45,123 bases of DNA from Pseudomonadota bacterium (GTDB taxonomy: Bacteria; Pseudomonadota; Gammaproteobacteria; Burkholderiales; Burkholderiaceae_D): contig JAEXJM010000015.1 in the NCBI GenBank assembly GCA_023449275.1, positions 1 through 45,123 on the forward strand, written 5' to 3'. Below the pieces are notes generated by a model. The model worked only from the letters and a program-made list of their open reading frames with translations, did no database searches and was not told the DNA's origin. Positions 1 through 7,766 of this stretch are shown one piece after another. Each line of letters begins with the position of its first letter. Position 1 is the first letter of the stretch. The position numbers and the translations under genes were made by a program.

Positions 1-222
1 GATCAACAGGGTGAGGAACAAACGGTCTGGCTCGACATGCATTTCGAAGGCTTCGGGCAAGGCATGCAGCAGGGAAGTGGACAGCATCATGCCGACCGAC
101 AGGCTGATCATCAGTTCGATCATTCTGGCGAGTATCGAAAATGACAGCAGGGCTGCCAGCGTAATGCTGATGACGCCAATTGAAAAAATGGCAAGCAGTG
201 CAGAAATGAGCTCGGAGTCCAA
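1..222 (-). CDS. ZIP-family metal transporter, N-terminal part (cut by window edge)
   Basis: The minus strand from 222 to the edge reads 74 codons without a stop. The product has a hydrophobic first helix followed by the stretch SVGMMLSTSLLHALPEAFE. This GxxL-x-x-(S/A)xLHxLPEA pattern is typical of the first and second membrane helices of ZIP (ZupT-like) divalent-metal transporters of the inner membrane. I chose the TTG at 222 as start because GGGAG lies six bases upstream; another TTG at 228 touches that site, and the frame has a stop at 261-259. The gene lies beyond a terminator and so is probably not in the dut operon. The rest is outside the window, so metal specificity cannot be judged. 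Confidence 0.7.
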   Translation of the reverse strand, partial: MDSELISALLAIFSIGVISITLAALLSFSILARMIELMISLSVGMMLSTSLLHALPEAFEMHVEPDRLFLTLLI

Positions 223-260
223 GTCCAACTCCCTTCTTATGGTTTTTAACCGGAAGATTC

Positions 261-299
261 AAAAAATTTCAGGAGCGGCGGGGTTCGCCGGCTCCTGAA
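261..299 (-). terminator. Rho-independent terminator of the ribF-to-M48 operon
   Basis: On the minus strand a near-perfect stem (TCAGGAGC... paired with ...GCTCCTGA, plus a GGCG/CGCC inner stem with one bulged base) is followed by AAATTTTTT. It lies 30 bases after the M48-like gene and before the ZIP gene, so it should separate the two transcripts. Confidence 0.75.
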
Positions 300-328
300 C
301 CGGATATCGGATCGGTGGTGACGGGATT

Positions 329-1405
329 TTATTTGACGGCCAGTGCCTTGCGTCGTTTATCGATCTCTTTGATGCGGATGACGGACTGGGGCAGTACGTC
401 CATTCTGGCGGAAGTGGACGGATGCTGTGCCGTGTAGTTTCTCACATTGGTTGCCGGGAAACGGTAGGCCAGCCGTCTCCAGAATCGGGGGGCATCGTCG
501 ATGTCGTAATTGGCACGCAGGGCCATCGCAAGGCTCAGGGTATCGGCGTCGATATCGAATTTCTTGGACATCGGCTTCAGGCCTGAAGCGTTGATCGACG
601 GCTTCTGGTTCGCGTTGGTGTGAATCAGGTTGTCGATCAGGGCTGATGCGGCGCGTGTGTTATTCAGCGATTTGGCATGATCCAGAACGTTGTGGGCCAT
701 TTCCTTGGCAATGACGTAGGCGAGTTCCTGGTCGGATTTCGTGAATATCATCATGCCTTGCGTAACGAGGATACGGCTGCCGTCGGAATAGGCGCTGACG
801 TTGCTGGCATGACCCAGTTCGATACGGAACCCGCAGGATGGCGTCAATGGGACGATGACATTATGTCGGGATTTGTTTCGCAGTACGGTCAGCCGGACAG
901 GCTTGTTTCTGGAGACGATGGAAGAGAGCATTTCCACAGTGTCCCTTTCGGCGCTGGGGCCGGTCGGAACGTTGCGGTTGTCGATTTTGAGCAGTTGGTC
1001 GCCTTGTTTCAGTCCGGCAGCTGCCGCTCCGCTGCCTTCAATAACGTTCATGACCTGCAGTCGTTCACCCAGCCCGTAGGTTTCCGTTGCCATACTGGCC
1101 AGGGCCGGAGAGTAGGAATATTTGTTGGCGACGGAAAAGCCGAGAAGATTGCGCAATTGTCTGCGGCACAGGTCGGCATTGTTGATCAGCAGTTTGCCGC
1201 CGACCTTGTCGAGCCGGTCCTGCATGGCGACGATCTGTTCGAGTTTTTTGACACCGGTCGTTTCAATGACCGGTTCCGCTTCTTCCTCGTACCAGCCGGA
1301 ATCTGTCGCACAGGCGGTGAGGACAGCGACACAGCAAATACAGGCCAGTTTGGGAAAGATCCGTTGTTCCTTAATGAATTCTTTCAGAGATTGCATACGT
1401 TTCAT
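329..1405 (-). CDS. M48-like peptidase-fold lipoprotein with PDZ domain, degenerate zinc motif
   Basis: The 358-residue product has a lipoprotein signal (hydrophobic residues 18-31, lipobox LTAC with Cys32). A PDZ-like segment (about 113-180, with GLKQGDQLLKIDN) precedes a region resembling M48 metallopeptidases. Where the family has HExxH the sequence is K234-E-M-A-H238, and the expected third ligand of the ExxxD motif is Asp284 (D-I-D-A-D). Two of three zinc ligands are therefore changed, so activity is doubtful; it may be a pseudo-enzyme in envelope quality control. It follows dut by 20 bases and is the last gene before a terminator. Family placement is fairly sure; function is not known. 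A second ATG three codons in is also possible. Confidence 0.75.
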   Translation of the reverse strand: MKRMQSLKEFIKEQRIFPKLACICCVAVLTACATDSGWYEEEAEPVIETTGVKKLEQIVAMQDRLDKVGGKLLINNADLCRRQLRNLLGFSVANKYSYSPALASMATETYGLGERLQVMNVIEGSGAAAAGLKQGDQLLKIDNRNVPTGPSAERDTVEMLSSIVSRNKPVRLTVLRNKSRHNVIVPLTPSCGFRIELGHASNVSAYSDGSRILVTQGMMIFTKSDQELAYVIAKEMAHNVLDHAKSLNNTRAASALIDNLIHTNANQKPSINASGLKPMSKKFDIDADTLSLAMALRANYDIDDAPRFWRRLAYRFPATNVRNYTAQHPSTSARMDVLPQSVIRIKEIDKRRKALAVK

Positions 1406-1425
1406 GCTTTTCCTTGCCTCATCCT

Positions 1426-1875
1426 TTATTTTTTACCAGTACTCCCGAATCCGCCAGTGCCCCGGTCGCTTTCCTCGAATTCCTCGACGACGTTGAAGTC
1501 GACCTGGAGAACGGGAACGATCACCAGCTGGGCAAGCCGTTCCATAGGATTCAAAGTAAATGCATCTGTTCCACGATTCCATGTCGAGACCATCAACTGG
1601 CCCTGATAATCGGAATCGATCAGCCCCACAAGATTGCCGAGTACAATGCCATGCTTGTGCCCGAGTCCACTTCTCGGCAGAATCAGCGCGGCATAGCCCG
1701 GATCGGCGATATGTATCGCCAGACCGGTCGGTACCAGTTTTGTTTCGCCCGGCAGGATGTTCATCGGTTCGTCGATGCAGGCCCGCAGATCCAGACCGGC
1801 ACTTCCACTCGTGGCATATGAGGGTAAATGTTCCCTCATTCTTGCATCCAGTATTTTGATATCTATCGTTTTCAT
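1426..1875 (-). CDS. dut: dUTP diphosphatase
   Basis: Cytosolic trimeric dUTPase that hydrolyses dUTP to dUMP and pyrophosphate, keeping uracil out of DNA and supplying dTMP synthesis. At 149 residues it has the usual family length, and all five conserved motifs are visible in order: AGLDLRA (about 27-33), PRSGLG (about 67), GLIDSDYQGQL (about 84-94, with the catalytic Asp), RLAQLV (about 113) and the flexible C-terminal RGTGGFGSTG that closes over the substrate. It starts 10 bases after coaBC, so the two are surely co-transcribed. The pairing of coaBC with dut is common in proteobacteria. Confidence 0.97.
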   Translation of the reverse strand: MKTIDIKILDARMREHLPSYATSGSAGLDLRACIDEPMNILPGETKLVPTGLAIHIADPGYAALILPRSGLGHKHGIVLGNLVGLIDSDYQGQLMVSTWNRGTDAFTLNPMERLAQLVIVPVLQVDFNVVEEFEESDRGTGGFGSTGKK

Positions 1876-1885
1876 GGGGACTTCT

Positions 1886-3076
1886 TTAAAGTCGTTTCGC
1901 GATCTGTCCGATTAACTGGCGTGCAAGAAGCTGTTTGCTGCCATGCGGCAGCTCGAGTGTTCCGGTTTCATCGAACAGAATGAGTGTATTGTCATCCTTG
2001 CCGAAAGTTTCATGTCCGATATTGCCGACCAGAAGCGGGATGCCCTTTTTCCTGCGCTTTTCTTCGGCATGTTGCCTGAGTTTCTCCGACTCGGCGGCAA
2101 AGCCGACACAGTATGGAGGGTCTGGCAGAGCGGCGATGGAGGCCAGAATATCGGGGTTTTCGACAAATTCCAGAGCAGGCGTATCTCCGCTTTTGTTTTT
2201 CTTGATCTTCTGGTCGCTGGCATTGGCAACACGCCAGTCGGCTACCGCCGCGACGGAAATGAAAATATCCTGATGACTGATGTGCGACATGACGGCATCG
2301 CGCATTTCAACGGCGGTCATGACATCGACACGCTTGACATTGTATGGCACGTCCAGTGCCGTCGGTCCGGAAATCAGCGTCACGTCCGCACCCGCTTCAC
2401 GGGCTGCACGGGCGATGGCATATCCCATTTTGCCGGAGGAACGGTTCGTGATGCCACGGACCGGATCGATCGGCTCGAAAGTCGGGCCGGCGGTTACCAG
2501 AACGCGCCTGTTCGCCAGGACTTTCGGCTGGAGTGCCGCGATGACTTCCTCGAGCATCTGCGCTGGTTCAAGCATACGACCGTCGCCGATTTCGCCGCAG
2601 GCCTGAAAGCCGGACGCGGGACCCATGATCAGGACGCCATCTTCTTTCAACTGGTTGAGGTTTCTTTGCGTTGCCGGTTTTTTCCACATTTCGGCATTCA
2701 TCGCCGGAGCGACGATAAATGGAACATGGCCAGGGTGTGCAAGGCACATGGTTGACAACAGGTCGTCGGCAAGGCCATTCGCCAGCTTGCTCATGAAATT
2801 GGCCGTACAGGGAGCGATGACGACGGCATCGGCCTGACGGGTCAGGTCGATATGCGGCATTTTGTTGTCGGGCTGGTCATCCCATTGGCCGGAATAGACG
2901 GTATGGCCTGTCAGGGCCTGCATGGTGAGTGGCGTAATGAATTCCTTTGCGCCGTCGGTCATGACGACCTGAACGGATGCGCCTTCCCTGATCATGGCGC
3001 GGGCAAATTCGGCCGATTTGTAACAGGCGATACCCCCTGTCAAACCCAGTAATATTTTCTTGCCGGACAAGTCCAT
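1886..3076 (-). CDS. coaBC: Bifunctional phosphopantothenoylcysteine decarboxylase/synthetase
   Basis: Catalyses two steps of coenzyme A synthesis: CoaB joins cysteine to 4'-phosphopantothenate using CTP, and CoaC decarboxylates the product to 4'-phosphopantetheine with FMN. The N-terminal CoaC half shows GGIACYKSAE (about 14-23), the MNAEMW substrate motif (about 125) and the GFQACGEIGDGRM loop containing the active-site Cys (about 157-169). The CoaB half begins near 187 with VLVTAGPTFEPIDPVR and has NRSSGKMGYAIA (about 211-222). At 396 residues it is full length. It sits 39 bases after lspA and 10 before dut in the same operon. Confidence 0.97.
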   Translation of the reverse strand: MDLSGKKILLGLTGGIACYKSAEFARAMIREGASVQVVMTDGAKEFITPLTMQALTGHTVYSGQWDDQPDNKMPHIDLTRQADAVVIAPCTANFMSKLANGLADDLLSTMCLAHPGHVPFIVAPAMNAEMWKKPATQRNLNQLKEDGVLIMGPASGFQACGEIGDGRMLEPAQMLEEVIAALQPKVLANRRVLVTAGPTFEPIDPVRGITNRSSGKMGYAIARAAREAGADVTLISGPTALDVPYNVKRVDVMTAVEMRDAVMSHISHQDIFISVAAVADWRVANASDQKIKKNKSGDTPALEFVENPDILASIAALPDPPYCVGFAAESEKLRQHAEEKRRKKGIPLLVGNIGHETFGKDDNTLILFDETGTLELPHGSKQLLARQLIGQIAKRL

Positions 3077-3115
3077 AATTTCTCCAGAGTCCTGATTTCC
3101 AGATGAAAACGAAGC

Positions 3116-3619
3116 CTATTTTTTATTGACCCGTTTCAGTTCATCGATGATGAACAGAACGGCACCGACACAAATGCCGCTGTCGGCGATGTTGAAGGTC
3201 GGCCAGTGCCAGCCATTGGCATAAACATCCAGAAAATCAATAACATGACCGTAAAAGGAGCGGTCGATAAGGTTTCCGATGGCGCCTCCCAGTATCAATG
3301 CGAGAGACAGGCAGAACAGTCTTTGCTGGGAATGACGCCGTAAAAGATAAACGATGAAAACAATAGCGACAATACTGACTGCTGTAAAGAAATAGCGTTG
3401 CCAGCCAGCTTGTGTTGCCAGGAAACTGAATGCGGCGCCTTCATTATAAACAAGGGTCAGATTGAAAAAGGGGGCTACCCGGATGGCTTGTCCGTAACTC
3501 AGGACATGCGTGATCCATATTTTTGTGAACTGATCCAGAAGGACCAGGATGATGGCAATGCCCAGCCAGGGGACGATGCTGTTGCTGTTCGTTTTGAAAA
3601 CGGTTTTTCTGGTTGCCAT
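3116..3619 (-). CDS. lspA: Lipoprotein signal peptidase (signal peptidase II)
   Basis: Inner-membrane aspartyl protease that cuts the signal peptide from diacylated prolipoproteins in front of the lipobox Cys. Four hydrophobic segments are visible, with the family motifs NEGAAFSFL, GGAIGNLIDR (first catalytic Asp), VIDFLDV and FNIADSGICVG (second catalytic Asp). With the ATG at 3619 the product is 167 residues, the normal size. An open frame continues upstream into ileS, but that part has no family similarity. The nearest GGAGG is about 19 bases before this ATG, so the ribosome site is unusually distant. An in-frame ATG at 3652 is the alternative start. It lies 64 bases after ileS. Confidence 0.95.
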   Translation of the reverse strand: MATRKTVFKTNSNSIVPWLGIAIILVLLDQFTKIWITHVLSYGQAIRVAPFFNLTLVYNEGAAFSFLATQAGWQRYFFTAVSIVAIVFIVYLLRRHSQQRLFCLSLALILGGAIGNLIDRSFYGHVIDFLDVYANGWHWPTFNIADSGICVGAVLFIIDELKRVNKK

Positions 3620-3683
3620 ATAAAAGTCGTTGTAAATGCCTCCGGTTGCCATTGCAGACCGGAGGCAATGTATTTCAAAAAGA

Positions 3684-6590
3684 TCAGACGAATTCGCGTT
3701 CTTCGCCTTCGCCGAACAGGTTTGCGGCGCAACGGGAGCAAAGGTGCGGATGTTTCGAGTCGGCACCGACATCGTCACGGTAATGCCAGCAGCGGTCGCA
3801 CTTCTCGAACGTCGATGGCTTGACCGTGATGGATTCGTCTTTTTCATCCGCGACTTCGATGACATCGGCACGGGACGTGATCATCAGGAATTTCAGGTCG
3901 TTATCGAGACTCTTCAACAGACCGAATTTGTCGCCGCTGGCGCGGATTTCAATTTCAGCCTGCAGGGACGAACCGATTTTTCCGGCGATGCGCACTTCTT
4001 CGAGTTGTTTCATCACTTCGGCACGAATGGTTTTCAGCTTGCCATATTTGTCGAGAAGGGCTTTTTCGTCCTTGATTTCCGGCAGGGAATAAGCGGTTAG
4101 GGTGAAAAGGGTTTCATCACTCTTTTCGAATTCTTCCTTGCTGGCAAATACAGCCCATGCTTCTTCCATTGTGAATGACAGGATCGGAGCCATCAGGCGC
4201 AACAGGGCATGTGTGATATGCCAGAGGGCTGTCTGTGCCGAACGGCGGGCTTTCGATACCGTACCGGATGTGTACAGGCGGTCTTTCAGAATATCGAGGT
4301 AGAGGCTGCCCAGTTCTTCCGAACAGTAGGTTTGCAGTTTGGCGACGATTGGATGGAACTCGAATTTTTCGTAATGTGCCATGACTTCATTTTGTAATGA
4401 TTTCATGGAAGCCAGCGCGTAACGGTCGATTTCCAGCAGATCGTCAATAGCGACGGCATCTTTGAGCGGATCAAAATCGGCCGTATTGGAAAGCAGGAAA
4501 CGGAGGGTGTTGCGGATGCGGCGATACGCTTCCGTCACGCGTTTCAGGATTTCATCTGAAATGGACAGTTCTCCGGAGTAATCAGTTGCGGCCACCCACA
4601 GGCGCAGGATATCTGCGCCGAGCGTGTCGGACACTTTCTGCGGAGCGATGACGTTGCCCATCGATTTCGACATTTTCTTGCCCTCGCCATCGACGACGAA
4701 ACCGTGTGTCAACAGCATCTTGTATGGAGGGCAGCCATCAAGCATTGACGAAGTCAGCAATGAGGAATGGAACCAGCCCCTGTGCTGGTCGGAACCTTCA
4801 AGGTACAGGTCGGCAGGGAAACGCAGTTCTTTTGCGTGCGATCCGCGCAACACGGTCAAATGGGTCGCTCCGGAATCGAACCACACGTCCAGCGTGTCCT
4901 TGTTCTTTTCATACTGGCTGGCTTCATCCCCCAGCAATTCTTTCGGATCGAGCGTTTGCCAGGCTTCAATGCCTTCCTTTTCAACACGTTTGGCGATTTC
5001 TTCCAGAAGTTCGAGCGTTCTCGGATGCAGTTCGCCTGTTTCCTTGTGGACGAAGAATGCCATCGGGACACCCCACTGGCGCTGGCGCGACAGGGTCCAG
5101 TCCGGGCGGTTGGCGATCATGCCCTGTAATCTGGCTTTGCCCCAGTCCGGGTAAAAAGTCGTTTCCTCTACACCTTTCAATGCGGTTTCACGCAGGGTCA
5201 TGTCCATACCGTTCGGCTTCACGTCCATTCCGGCGAACCATTGGGAGGTCGCACGATAAACGATCGGAGTCTTGTGACGCCAGCAGTGCATGTAACTGTG
5301 GGTCATCATATCGAGGTTGAAGAGTGTACCGGCTTCCTGCATGGTGCTGCAGATCAGCCTGGATGCGTCCCAGATCATCATGCCGCCGAAGAGAGGTAAT
5401 GTCGAGGCATAATGACCGTTTGCCATGACCGGGTTCAGGATTTCATCGTCTTTCATGCCATGTCGTTTGCAGGACAGAAAGTCATCGACACCGTAGGCGG
5501 GAGCTGAATGGACGATGCCGGTACCGGTATCCATCGTGACATATTCTTCCGCATAGACCGGCGAAAAACGCTGATAGCCCTCATGCATTTCATACAGGGG
5601 GTGCCTGAACCGGATACCTTCCAGCGCGGCGCCTTTTGCCGTTGCCAGAATCTTCCAGTCATTCAATCCATAACGTTTTTGCAGCAATGTACGGCCTTCT
5701 TCCGAAGATGGCAGTTTTGCCCGTTCTTCCGCGACGATCAGCAGGCCTTTTTCCGTTTCGACCAGTGCATAATCGAATTCGGGATGGACGTTCAAGGCCT
5801 GGTTGGCAGGGATTGTCCATGGGGTCGTTGTCCAGATGACGGCGTAGCCACGGTCATTCGGTAATTTGTCCAGGCCGAAGGCGGCGGCGATTTTGGCCTG
5901 TTCGGCAAACGGGAATCCGACATCGATTTCAGGATCGCGTCTGTCCTGATATTCCACTTCCGCCTCAGCCAGCGCGGAACGGCAGTCGAAACACCAGTTG
6001 ACCGGTTTCAGACCACGATACACGTATCCTTTTTCCAGCAGGCGGGCCAGTGCACGGATTTCGTTGGCCTCATTGCCATGATTCATGGTCAGGTAGGGAT
6101 TGTCCCATTCACCGAGAACGCCCAGACGGATGAAGTCCTTTTTCTGGTTTGCGACCTGTTCTTTTGCATAGGCGCGTGCCTTTTCCTGCACTTCGGTTGC
6201 CGACAGGTTTTTGCCGTAGAGTTTTTCGATCTGGATTTCGATCGGCATGCCGTGGCAGTCCCATCCCGGAACGTAAGGCGCGTCGAAACCGGCGAGGCCG
6301 CGGGATTTGACAACGATGTCTTTCAGGATTTTGTTGACGGCGTGCCCGATATGGATATTGCCGTTGGCATATGGAGGGCCATCATGCAATATGAATTGCG
6401 GACGGCCGGCGGCCGCCTTTCTGATCCGTTGATAAATCTTCTTGTCCTGCCATTGTTTGACCCATTCAGGTTCCCTTTTCGCCAGGTTGCCGCGCATCGG
6501 GAATGGTGTGTCCGGCATGTTGACCGGATATTCTTTACCCTGTTTGTTGTTGTTCTGCTTTCCGGACTTCTCAGAAGGTTTGTTAGACAT
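3684..6590 (-). CDS. ileS: Isoleucyl-tRNA synthetase
   Basis: Class I synthetase that charges tRNA(Ile) with isoleucine in the cytosol and hydrolyses misformed Val-tRNA. Visible: the ATP-binding HIGH sequence in PYANGNIHIGHAVNK near the N terminus, the long CP1 editing insertion with WTTTPWTIPANQA, the KMSKS loop (GKKMSKSMGN), the anticodon-binding region, and a C-terminal zinc finger (CDRCWHYRD...HLCSRC) of the bacterial type. I use the ATG at 6590 (968 residues); a GTG three codons upstream (6599) keeps the same frame, and neither has a clear ribosome site. It follows ribF by 67 bases and precedes lspA, the classic ribF-ileS-lspA order. Confidence 0.97.
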   Translation of the reverse strand: MSNKPSEKSGKQNNNKQGKEYPVNMPDTPFPMRGNLAKREPEWVKQWQDKKIYQRIRKAAAGRPQFILHDGPPYANGNIHIGHAVNKILKDIVVKSRGLAGFDAPYVPGWDCHGMPIEIQIEKLYGKNLSATEVQEKARAYAKEQVANQKKDFIRLGVLGEWDNPYLTMNHGNEANEIRALARLLEKGYVYRGLKPVNWCFDCRSALAEAEVEYQDRRDPEIDVGFPFAEQAKIAAAFGLDKLPNDRGYAVIWTTTPWTIPANQALNVHPEFDYALVETEKGLLIVAEERAKLPSSEEGRTLLQKRYGLNDWKILATAKGAALEGIRFRHPLYEMHEGYQRFSPVYAEEYVTMDTGTGIVHSAPAYGVDDFLSCKRHGMKDDEILNPVMANGHYASTLPLFGGMMIWDASRLICSTMQEAGTLFNLDMMTHSYMHCWRHKTPIVYRATSQWFAGMDVKPNGMDMTLRETALKGVEETTFYPDWGKARLQGMIANRPDWTLSRQRQWGVPMAFFVHKETGELHPRTLELLEEIAKRVEKEGIEAWQTLDPKELLGDEASQYEKNKDTLDVWFDSGATHLTVLRGSHAKELRFPADLYLEGSDQHRGWFHSSLLTSSMLDGCPPYKMLLTHGFVVDGEGKKMSKSMGNVIAPQKVSDTLGADILRLWVAATDYSGELSISDEILKRVTEAYRRIRNTLRFLLSNTADFDPLKDAVAIDDLLEIDRYALASMKSLQNEVMAHYEKFEFHPIVAKLQTYCSEELGSLYLDILKDRLYTSGTVSKARRSAQTALWHITHALLRLMAPILSFTMEEAWAVFASKEEFEKSDETLFTLTAYSLPEIKDEKALLDKYGKLKTIRAEVMKQLEEVRIAGKIGSSLQAEIEIRASGDKFGLLKSLDNDLKFLMITSRADVIEVADEKDESITVKPSTFEKCDRCWHYRDDVGADSKHPHLCSRCAANLFGEGEEREFV

Positions 6591-6657
6591 TTTTATCACA
6601 CAATATGGTTTGCGACGGAAGAAACGAAAGATTTTACCGTTTATGTCCGTGTTTCAG

Positions 6658-7614
6658 TTAACTTTTATGTTGGCGTTCTTCGAAAAATGTTCGGGCGGCA
6701 TCGGCATCCTTGCCGATAGCGGCCTTTAATGCATTCAAATCGGGAAACTTTTGATTATCCCGCAATTTTTTCAAAAATTCGATAGATATCAGTTTCCCGT
6801 AACAATTGCGGTTATAGTCCAGTATATGGGTTTCCAGCATGATATGACGGTCGCTGACAATTGTCGGCCTCGTCCCGATCATGGAAACGGACGGCAGGGG
6901 TTCGTCTGTCAGGCCGTGAACCTGTGTGATGAATACGCCTGACAGAATCGGGTTGTAATGCCGGATCGGGATATTCGCTGTCGGAAAGCCCAGATTGCGG
7001 CCGATCTTGTCGCCATGGACGACATGGCCGGAAATCATGTAAGGTTTTTCCAGCAGTTCGGCGACTTTCGGAAAATCGCTTTCTTCCAGCGCCTTCCGGA
7101 TGCAGGAAGAGGATATCCGTCCGTTTTCATCCTTGACGGCCGGAAGAACCTCGACATGGAATCCGTATTTTTTGCCTGCTTCCTTCAGCATGTCCGTCGT
7201 GCCGATCCGTCCCTTGCCGAAACGGAATTTTTCGCCGATGATCAGCCATTTGATGTCAAGGGCCTTGACGAGAATCCGTTCAATGAATTGTTCTGCCGTC
7301 AGGCTGGCGATGATGTTGTCGAAATGGGCTATGGTAACCTGATCGACGCCGCACTGGGAAAGAGCCTGTATTTTTTCCCGCAGAGGGGTGATTGTGGCCG
7401 GAGCCGTTACCGATTTGTCTGCCTGAAAAGCGAAATACTGCCTTGGATGCGGATTGAAGGTCAGGACAGCTGCTGGCAAATGAAGGCGGTCAGCCGCTTC
7501 GCGCAATCGGGCAAGCAGGACCATGTGTCCCCGGTGGACACCGTCGAAATTTCCGATGGTCAGGGCACAGGGGCCACGTGGGACATCGTATGAAAAACCG
7601 CGAAAGACCTTCAT
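6658..7614 (-). CDS. ribF: Bifunctional riboflavin kinase/FAD synthetase
   Basis: Phosphorylates riboflavin to FMN and adenylates FMN to FAD. The N-terminal FMN adenylyltransferase domain opens with TIGNFDGVHRGH (about 19-30), a nucleotidyltransferase HxGH-like site. The C-terminal riboflavin kinase domain has GHVVHGDKIGRNLGFPTANI (about 196-215), with the PTAN motif. At 318 residues it is normal for the family. It is the first gene of the minus-strand operon; a short intergenic space (7615-7766) separates it from the divergent substrate-binding protein, so its promoter must lie there. FAD is used by several flavoproteins in the window. Confidence 0.97.
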   Translation of the reverse strand: MKVFRGFSYDVPRGPCALTIGNFDGVHRGHMVLLARLREAADRLHLPAAVLTFNPHPRQYFAFQADKSVTAPATITPLREKIQALSQCGVDQVTIAHFDNIIASLTAEQFIERILVKALDIKWLIIGEKFRFGKGRIGTTDMLKEAGKKYGFHVEVLPAVKDENGRISSSCIRKALEESDFPKVAELLEKPYMISGHVVHGDKIGRNLGFPTANIPIRHYNPILSGVFITQVHGLTDEPLPSVSMIGTRPTIVSDRHIMLETHILDYNRNCYGKLISIEFLKKLRDNQKFPDLNALKAAIGKDADAARTFFEERQHKS

Positions 7615-7766
7615 TGAAGAGAATGGGAACGATTATCTGAACCTGAAATTATAATGCTTTATATTGGCAAGCAGAAAATTTAATCCATTTTGCCGGAATC
7701 ATGATTCTGTTTCGACGGTGTGAAATAATGGATGCAGGGCAAAAAGGCAATTGATTGAAATAACGA

